A DNA stretch of 64,000 nucleotides, taken from assembly GCA_942159475.1 (NCBI GenBank), contig OW804098.1:78609178-78673177 (forward strand). The letters run 5' to 3'. The notes beneath the pieces are model-generated. The model worked only from the letters and a program-made list of their open reading frames with translations, was not told the origin of the DNA and did not search any database. The DNA comes from Sthenelais limicola (lineage: Eukaryota > Annelida > Polychaeta > Phyllodocida > Sigalionidae). Below are positions 58,084-64,000 of this stretch, piece after piece (within the stretch, counting starts at the first letter, position 1; each line of letters begins with the position of its first letter). The position numbers and the translations under genes were made by a program.

Positions 58084-58300
58084 GGGGAGACCGGGGTTAG
58101 TTGGAACATATTTTCTAAATTTGGCCTTCATGTAACGGCTAAGTAGTTGATGAAGGTGACTTTTGTTGGAATATAGACTATGATCGGTAACTAATATCAC
58201 AATTATTGTTTACTTTATAAATAATATTGTAATTTAAAAAATTACAATGCAAGCTAATATTTTGTTTTACATGTTCTGACTTAACCCGCACCGGGGTTAT
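58084..58300. mobile_element. Possible MITE remnant
   Basis: ACCGGGGTTAGTTGGAACA at the left and, as reverse complement, CCGGTGCGGGTTAAGTCAGA at the right are imperfect inverted ends around AT-rich DNA. No coding capacity. No target duplication seen. Confidence 0.35.
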
Positions 58301-58479
58301 ATTAACTAAAATGATCAATTTGTGGTTTTTCCATTTTTTCTACATAATATACTTGAGTTATAGCAGTCAGCAATGACTGAGATATAGTGTATTCGTTACA
58401 TAATGTTTTGTCCTGAATAAAAACATTTTAATTACAAAAATACAATTCAAGGGGGACCCGCCTACATGCAGAGGAGTGG

Positions 58480-58810
58480 GAGAGTAAAGAAGAGGGGTGG
58501 GAGAGGGTGGGGGGTATTGGAGAAGGGGAGGGGAGGAAGAGGAGAGTGAGGCAAAGGGAGAGGGTGGGGAAATAGAAGGGGGGCGGGGGGGGGGGGAGAG
58601 GGGCAGGGAAAAGAGGAGGGGAGGGAGAGGATGTATGGGAAGGGACAGAGGGAAGGGAGAGAAAGTGAGGAGGGGGAGCATGAGGAAGAGGGGAGGGAGA
58701 GGCGGGTATCGGAGATAGGGTTGGGAGAGAAAAACAGGTATGAGAGATAGAGAAGAGGCGGAGGGAAAAGAGGGAGAGGGGGAAGTGTGGGGAGAGAGGG
58801 GGACCGTCCA
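58480..58810 (+). repeat. GA-rich low-complexity tract with G runs
   Basis: More than 300 bp of nearly pure purine (GGGAGAGGGTGGGG, GAGGGGAGGGAGAGG). The 167-codon minus-strand and 73-codon plus-strand frames here are composition artefacts. Confidence 0.9.
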
Positions 58811-58974
58811 GAGGACGGGTACTTTGCTAGTTAAATATAAAAACAATATTAGGCGTTCAGATCTGGTCAAATATTACCAATTTCCTTCCCCCGAAATAAA
58901 TATAGCCTTTAGGCCTGTCTTGCAAGCGGTTAACTTTCTTGACCAATTGCACCTAATCTGCCTTTTGTATGCAA

Positions 58975-59495
58975 AAGCGCAGCTTCTACAAAACATTACG
59001 AACGGCGCCCCATACCCAAATTCCAACACCCTTTAGACCAGGTACCGCCTAAATACAACTTTTCTTCTGTTTTTCCCCCTGGTTCGTCCGCCCCCACCCG
59101 CCATAACCCGAATCTTTTAAATAGCTATACCGATCAAGCAAGTCAAAATAAGAAAACAGGCCGTGAAAAAGTTGGGCCACATGGAAATAGCCCGAAATGC
59201 ATGGGAATGGTACGTAAGGCTTCTCAAAGACCTGACTGAGCAAGGTCAAGGCCGCGCACACAGCCTCTCAGCCAATGACGATGCTTGCAAGCTGTCACGT
59301 GGTCATGAGACTGGAATTAGGTCATAGCTTCAATCTCGTCAATGCGTCAAAAACCAACGCAAATAATCTAGGATTATCACATTAAAAAAGGTACCAAAAT
59401 ATATAATCTAATTGTCTGCGTCGTCTTATGCTTCTTGCATGATATTGGCGGCAGACATGGCCAGGCAAAACACTTGACAACCCTTCTTTCTGAGC
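58975..59495 (+). repeat. Diverged direct repeat, copy 2
   Basis: Counterpart of 57030-57680: ATTACGAACGGCGCCCCATA, CTCTCAGCCAATGA, ATCACATTAAAAAAGG...AAATATATA, AACACTTGACAACCCTT. Same orientation and word order. Confidence 0.4.
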
Positions 59496-60288
59496 AGCAA
59501 AACAACGTAGTTACGTACGTTTAGTGGCCGGGTCTTCGGTATTAGTAATGTGGTGGGACGGCGGGCACAACTCAATGCTGTCATTGACCACTCTATAAGG
59601 GTAACTATACCCTGTCCAGATGGTGAGTGGCACCAGGATAGACTATCGTCACAACAAAGAACTCTTAAATTAAATAGGAAAGTATATATTATTGGGTGGA
59701 TAATGAAACTTTAAGCTATTTAAAAAGCCTTCGCTAACAGTGTACCCGCCGCCCGCCACAATCACAGCCATGCAGTCGGGCCCGTTGGCCCATCTACATG
59801 GCATGCCGAGTAACGTTTGGAAGGGGTGATCCCATTGTCTGAGAGCCTAGCTGAAGGTTGATGTAACGCACCCTGTGATTGGTTGATTTCTCAGTCCCGT
59901 GTAGTGCTGAGTGAGACCGATTGTGACCGAAGAGCTGGGGATGGATTCGTACGGGAAAATCTCACTCCAAGCACTGGTAAATAGGGCTTGGGAAATCGCT
60001 TATTAGTCAGTTCTGATGCCTGAAAGACCATGTTGTATTGGAAGTAATCTCCGTGTATATGTTTTCCCTGGGCCTGGAGACGTTGAAAGAAACGTCAAAA
60101 GCTCTACATTATCACCTCAGGATCTGCTGAAGGGTTGTACACATTTAGGAACCAGGAAGGACAATTTGTGACTGATTAGTTGGAAAACATTCAGTGACAT
60201 GGCCTGGCAATTTATTGTAAGAACTTTAAATAGCTTGCGGGGGAAATCAAACTCAATGAATGTGACCATTAATTTTTTTCAAAGTATA
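59496..60288. other. Non-coding, no clear feature
   Basis: Nothing supported. Confidence 0.4.
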
Positions 60289-60294
60289 TTTATT
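60289..60294 (-). promoter_or_regulatory. Possible polyadenylation signal AATAAA (minus strand)
   Basis: TTTATT on plus, CCAATAAATATA on minus, followed on the minus strand by TTTGAAAAAAATTAA. The sequence just above it (60300-60430) has a 3'-UTR-like look, but no coding exon is identified upstream. Short signals like this occur by chance in AT-rich DNA. Confidence 0.25.
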
Positions 60295-61805
60295 GGTATA
60301 ATCACGTTTACAAATTCTCATCATCAGTAAAATGATGTACAAGCCACCCTGAAAGGTGTAAAATCGAACATAAGAACAATCACAAAGTTTCAAATGAAGA
60401 CTTTCTCATAAAATCTTTTCAGAATTTACCTCTACGGAAAAAAAAAAAAAGAAAAAAAAAAAAGTTAATTTTATTGCACGGTTGATGAAAATTTCATCAA
60501 TACACAGAACCAGACATTAGGCAATTCTTCTATTACTGGACTCTTCACCGGGGAACTAAATTATTACTCTCATTTTGCATTATTATGCCTCAAGAAGAAT
60601 ATCCCCATTATAAAAAAAACCTCAGACTTTTTCTATCACAAGTAAATGACGTCTGTGTAGTACGGGTTGATATAGAAGTGATGTTCCGAATACCTATACG
60701 ATCTAGGGATGTTGCTCGAAAGTAAATACAGGCAAAGGATAAACGATAAACAAATAAATCACTGCTTGAAATATTAACAAGTGAAATAGTGTCTCTATCA
60801 GACAATGGGTAACAAAGCCATTTAGATGAGCACCAAAAATGTAAAAACAAGTAACTGTTAATGAACAGAATAAAAACAGAATACAGAATATATATACAAA
60901 AGTGTGTGTAGGAAAAACTGACGCTTTGTCAGAAACAAATGTTTGTGGTATTTTAAATCGACAAATAAAATGCAATGCAAACGAAATCACTCACCTATTA
61001 AGGATCTGAGACAATGTGCAAATCAACTTCTCATTAACATGCGACAACTAAGCAGCCATAATACCTGACTTTAATGAATGAGGCCTGTTATCATTCATGG
61101 CAATGTTAAACAAATCTTTTGGTCATGATTTAGAAGAAATGTAATATCTGTCATCCACTATGCTGATCTGCATTGCATGTAATGGACGTGGAGAACCTGG
61201 ACAGGCAAGGCAAAACGACAGCACCAGGTCATAGGAAATAAGGCAAAAGAAATGAAAATGATAGGAAAATAGGATCAGTGATTAAACCGATAAATTCAAA
61301 TCTGTTTATAGGCCAGAAAGAAGAGTGAGGGCACACATGGCACTCCTTATTCAATCCCATACAGGGTTTTATAATGTATGACTAGGAATGCATGATAATG
61401 AAAACAAAATAAAACTCGGAACGACCAAACCCTACCAATGATTACTGTTCTGCTAATAGAGATAAGTAAGTTGGAATGAATGAGTATAGGGTAGGATAGA
61501 CTAACATAAGCCCATAAACAATGAGTTCAAAGTTCAGTTTTTGTTACAATAGTCAGATACACACGATATTTTGTAACTTGACTGTTCCATCAACATCTAG
61601 CCACTGTGTCATTGGGTAATTTATATGGTGGGCACAGATGTATGAGTCAAACAAGAGCACAATGAGATATAATCTGAAAATTGGAAGTGTTTAGTGAATG
61701 GAACACCACCTATGATTCAAATTCATACATGGGTTAATCGCGCTGGTCAAACGCAAAAATTACACTTTAGGTTGAGAATTATCTTGTACCATGCCTTAAC
61801 ATAGC
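60295..61805. other. Non-coding; A-rich run at 60437-60463
   Basis: Two minus-strand frames at 60.6-60.99 kb have no motif. Nothing else supported. Confidence 0.4.
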
Positions 61806-61810
61806 TTATA

Positions 61811-62502
61811 CAGGGTTCCCGCGGCCCAGAGCACATAATTTTTCATGACTTTTAATGACCAATTCCCCCAGTTTTTAATGACTTTTTGATGACCAAATGA
61901 AGTCATGTTAGCCGATAATTTATGACCATGATATGAACTTATTTACATAGAACCCAATTTATTTTGGTTCCCTTCTTAAACATATCAATGTAATCGTCAA
62001 AAACAATGAATACATTTTTTTAAAACAATGGATACTTAACCTCAGCTTGTATGTGTACACATATCTTATAATATATCTTATATCACATATCTTATCATAT
62101 ATAATTCTTAAAACGCATCAATGAACGCTTAACACTGTCAAAACGATTGACAGAGATGCCAACTTTTTTAGTCAGACTTGCGGGACACTATCCCAGCCAT
62201 TAGGGCGTGGGGTTTGGGGCCCGCCTAGGGCCCCAGAAGCCAGAGGGTTTTCTTTGCTTTCCGGTGCATTTTCAGCATTTTGGGGGGTTAAATATTGTCC
62301 AAATGATAATATAAACTTCTGACTTTGATTTGCAAAAAAAAATAAAAATATAGACTTGTACTTTTACCATTTTTTACGCTCAGATAGTTTTTCATGACTT
62401 TTTAATGACTCACAGTGAAAATTAATGACTTTTAAGGCCCTTAAAAACTCAAACTCAGAATTCATGACTTTTAATGACTTTTTAAGACCCGCGGGAACCC
62501 TG
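61811..62502. mobile_element. Non-autonomous TIR transposon, 692 bp
   Basis: Starts CAGGGTTCCCGCGG and ends CCGCGGGAACCCTG (allowing one change in the longer arm: GCGGCCC / GACCCGCGG). It is flanked by TTATA on both sides (61806-61810 and 62503-62507). Next to the ends are repeated TTTTCATGACTTTTAATGAC motifs in inverted orientation. The interior is GC-richer (AGGGCGTGGGGTTTGGGGCC) with no reading frame. The CAGGGTTCCC end is shared by widespread invertebrate and fish DNA elements (family knowledge); superfamily not assigned. Confidence 0.85.
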
Positions 62503-62507
62503 TTATA

Positions 62508-63019
62508 CGATTATTCTAAATATAGGCCTATATACACTGCCTGGACTTAAAGCTTATTACATCAATTAATCCCAGTCCGAAAGTAATCAATTGGTTTGAT
62601 ATGGCTGACGGTACCTCAAGTCAGTGGACAAATTTACAACCAAATGAATGATGTTTCTTAATTGTATTTCGGCTTTATGTTATGAATACCACCTCTTTAT
62701 GAGAGCCTTGTACATAAAGCAAACGCCATGAAGATTTTGCAGGTCTTCAACATAGTTGTAGGGTATTTTGTGCTATCGAGAATCGTACAGATTATTTCTA
62801 ATTCTGTGGTATTCACTTTGTGCAACCTACGAATTAAAAATATATTTTGCTCTATGTATGGGTTATTTAATTTGCGAATGATTCACATGTAAACACATTA
62901 AAACAAGTACAAAACAAGGATCAGCTGAAGGCTATTTGACTAAGGTTAATATTTATTGGCAGAAGACTGGCAAAATTAGTTCGAGCCAGATCTCCTATCG
63001 GGCAAGCAGGTGAATAGAC
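62508..63019. other. Non-coding, no clear feature
   Basis: Nothing supported. Confidence 0.4.
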
Positions 63020-63023
63020 AGGG

Positions 63024-63059
<36 letters not shown>

Positions 63060-63061
63060 GG
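63020..63061. repeat. (GA)n microsatellite with G run
   Basis: GAGAGAGAGAGAGAGAGA followed by about 14 G. Confidence 0.95.
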
Positions 63062-64000
63062 CAGAGAACGAGAAAAAAAAGAGGGGCAAAATTCATATAC
63101 ATGTACTTGTATTGACACTAGTAATTGTTAGCACATTCAGAGGTGTTTGAGGGGGCCTGCAAGCACCGCAGGGACACAGCACATAGGGCACATCCTCCTC
63201 CTAAGGATTTTTTAAAATAATAATTATGCTCTTTGACTTATGCCTTCTGGTGCAACATAAATATACTTTGTATTAACCAAATATTTTTGAAGTGGTCTCA
63301 AAATAAGCCAAATGGATTATAATTCGTTTAATATTTTTTGTCATGAAATATATCCATCTTAATTACATCGCCCAAACCTCCCCATTGTTGAAAGTCTAAA
63401 TTTCAACATAAACCTACTCGGTCGATATCAATGAACAAATTATCTGTGTGAGGTGTGTGTGTCTTTACACTGGCCTCTGGTCTGCGTGTGTGTTTATTTT
63501 GGTCACATCTTATAGTTGGGTGGGGGGATGAAACATCACTTAGGAGACCCCAAGATAAACTACAAAATTAACACCCATATTTCCCGCTGCATGAACAACA
63601 AGTCACATTGTTACAATAGACGTCACTGCAAAGCCAGCAAAAAAGGCCACTAGATTTTGACTATAAAATGGCCTGGAAGACAGCATATATATGGGAAGAC
63701 TTGGCTAGTGGTATGCAGATTTGTACATACATGTTTACACCCCAAAAGCATGCAGATACCGATCCCCGTATTCAATCAATATGGTATTGGACAATAACAG
63801 TCCATTTGTAGTGAAGCCAATAAACAGTCTTCCTCAACTGGGACTCACGCCACCCATCTCCCACTTAGCGCGCGGACGTGTATATATATTAATCCATTAC
63901 ACCACCGATGTTGACTGACTCTCAAAGCTCCCCACTCCCAAGTAACTCAACAACCAGGACCACCACACATTCAATAACAAGCCCTTTGATGTTAAAAACC
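63062..64000. other. Non-coding to window end
   Basis: No exon, repeat end or RNA gene recognised. Confidence 0.4.

Noticed and set aside
58367..58870. 167-codon minus-strand proline/serine-rich frame
   Set aside because: Translation of a purine-rich tract; low complexity.
1..64000. CRISPR array, prophage, bacterial operon, rRNA genes
   Set aside because: No regularly spaced identical repeats, no dense co-directional ORFs, no rRNA-like sequence; the window is eukaryotic in character.

Overview
The window reads as an AT-rich stretch of animal nuclear genome with many repeats, most likely from a marine invertebrate; the phylum cannot be fixed from the sequence. The evidence is split coding blocks with GT/AG boundaries, long introns, tRNA-headed SINEs, terminal-inverted-repeat (TIR) DNA transposons and L1/Tx1-like LINEs. 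There are no operons, Shine-Dalgarno sites, CRISPR arrays or intact tRNA/rRNA genes.

From 1 to about 43 kb the sequence is mostly non-coding. On the minus strand, short open blocks bounded by plausible splice sites can be chained with matching codon phase: 40.46, 40.35, 39.49, 39.12, 29.25, 29.07 and 28.15 kb, possibly continuing to 26.9 and 9.6 kb. I read this as one split gene of unknown function with a 9.7-kb intron, but no transcript evidence is available. Between these blocks lie SINEs (16.9, 19.8, 23.2 kb; one family at 10.2 and 41.3 kb), a small retro-insertion at 15.6 kb, a 1.16-kb-period direct duplication at 32.6-34.3 kb, a 389-bp MITE at 34.4 kb, hairpins, minisatellites and low-complexity tracts.

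From 44.3 to 53.6 kb lies the main feature, a nested LINE cluster on the minus strand. The outer element has ORF1 (coiled coil, RRM-like domain, L1-type C-terminal domain) continuing into a complete NADAR/YbiA-like domain. It is followed by ORF2 with an APE endonuclease, a reverse transcriptase and a C-terminal zinc-knuckle motif. A 5'-truncated copy of a related LINE (50121-52112) sits inside ORF1, flanked by a 15-bp target-site duplication and ending in AATAAA plus poly(A). The inserted copy has lost the RT motif C region. The fusion of a NADAR domain to a LINE ORF1 is the best candidate for an under-described system here.

From 53.8 to 64 kb there are decayed transposons and gene pieces: a TIR element with an N-terminal transposase-like start (53.8-54.7 kb), a broken coding stretch (55.1-55.4 kb), and a large imperfect inverted repeat (55.5-56.4 kb) whose two arms each carry a copy of the same exon. 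A diverged direct repeat (57.0/59.0 kb) and a 692-bp TIR element with a 5-bp target duplication (61.8-62.5 kb) follow.

Together, ORF1 and ORF2 of the outer LINE would form the retrotransposition particle. All visible copies carry disabling frameshifts, stops, insertions or deletions, so nothing here looks mobile today.
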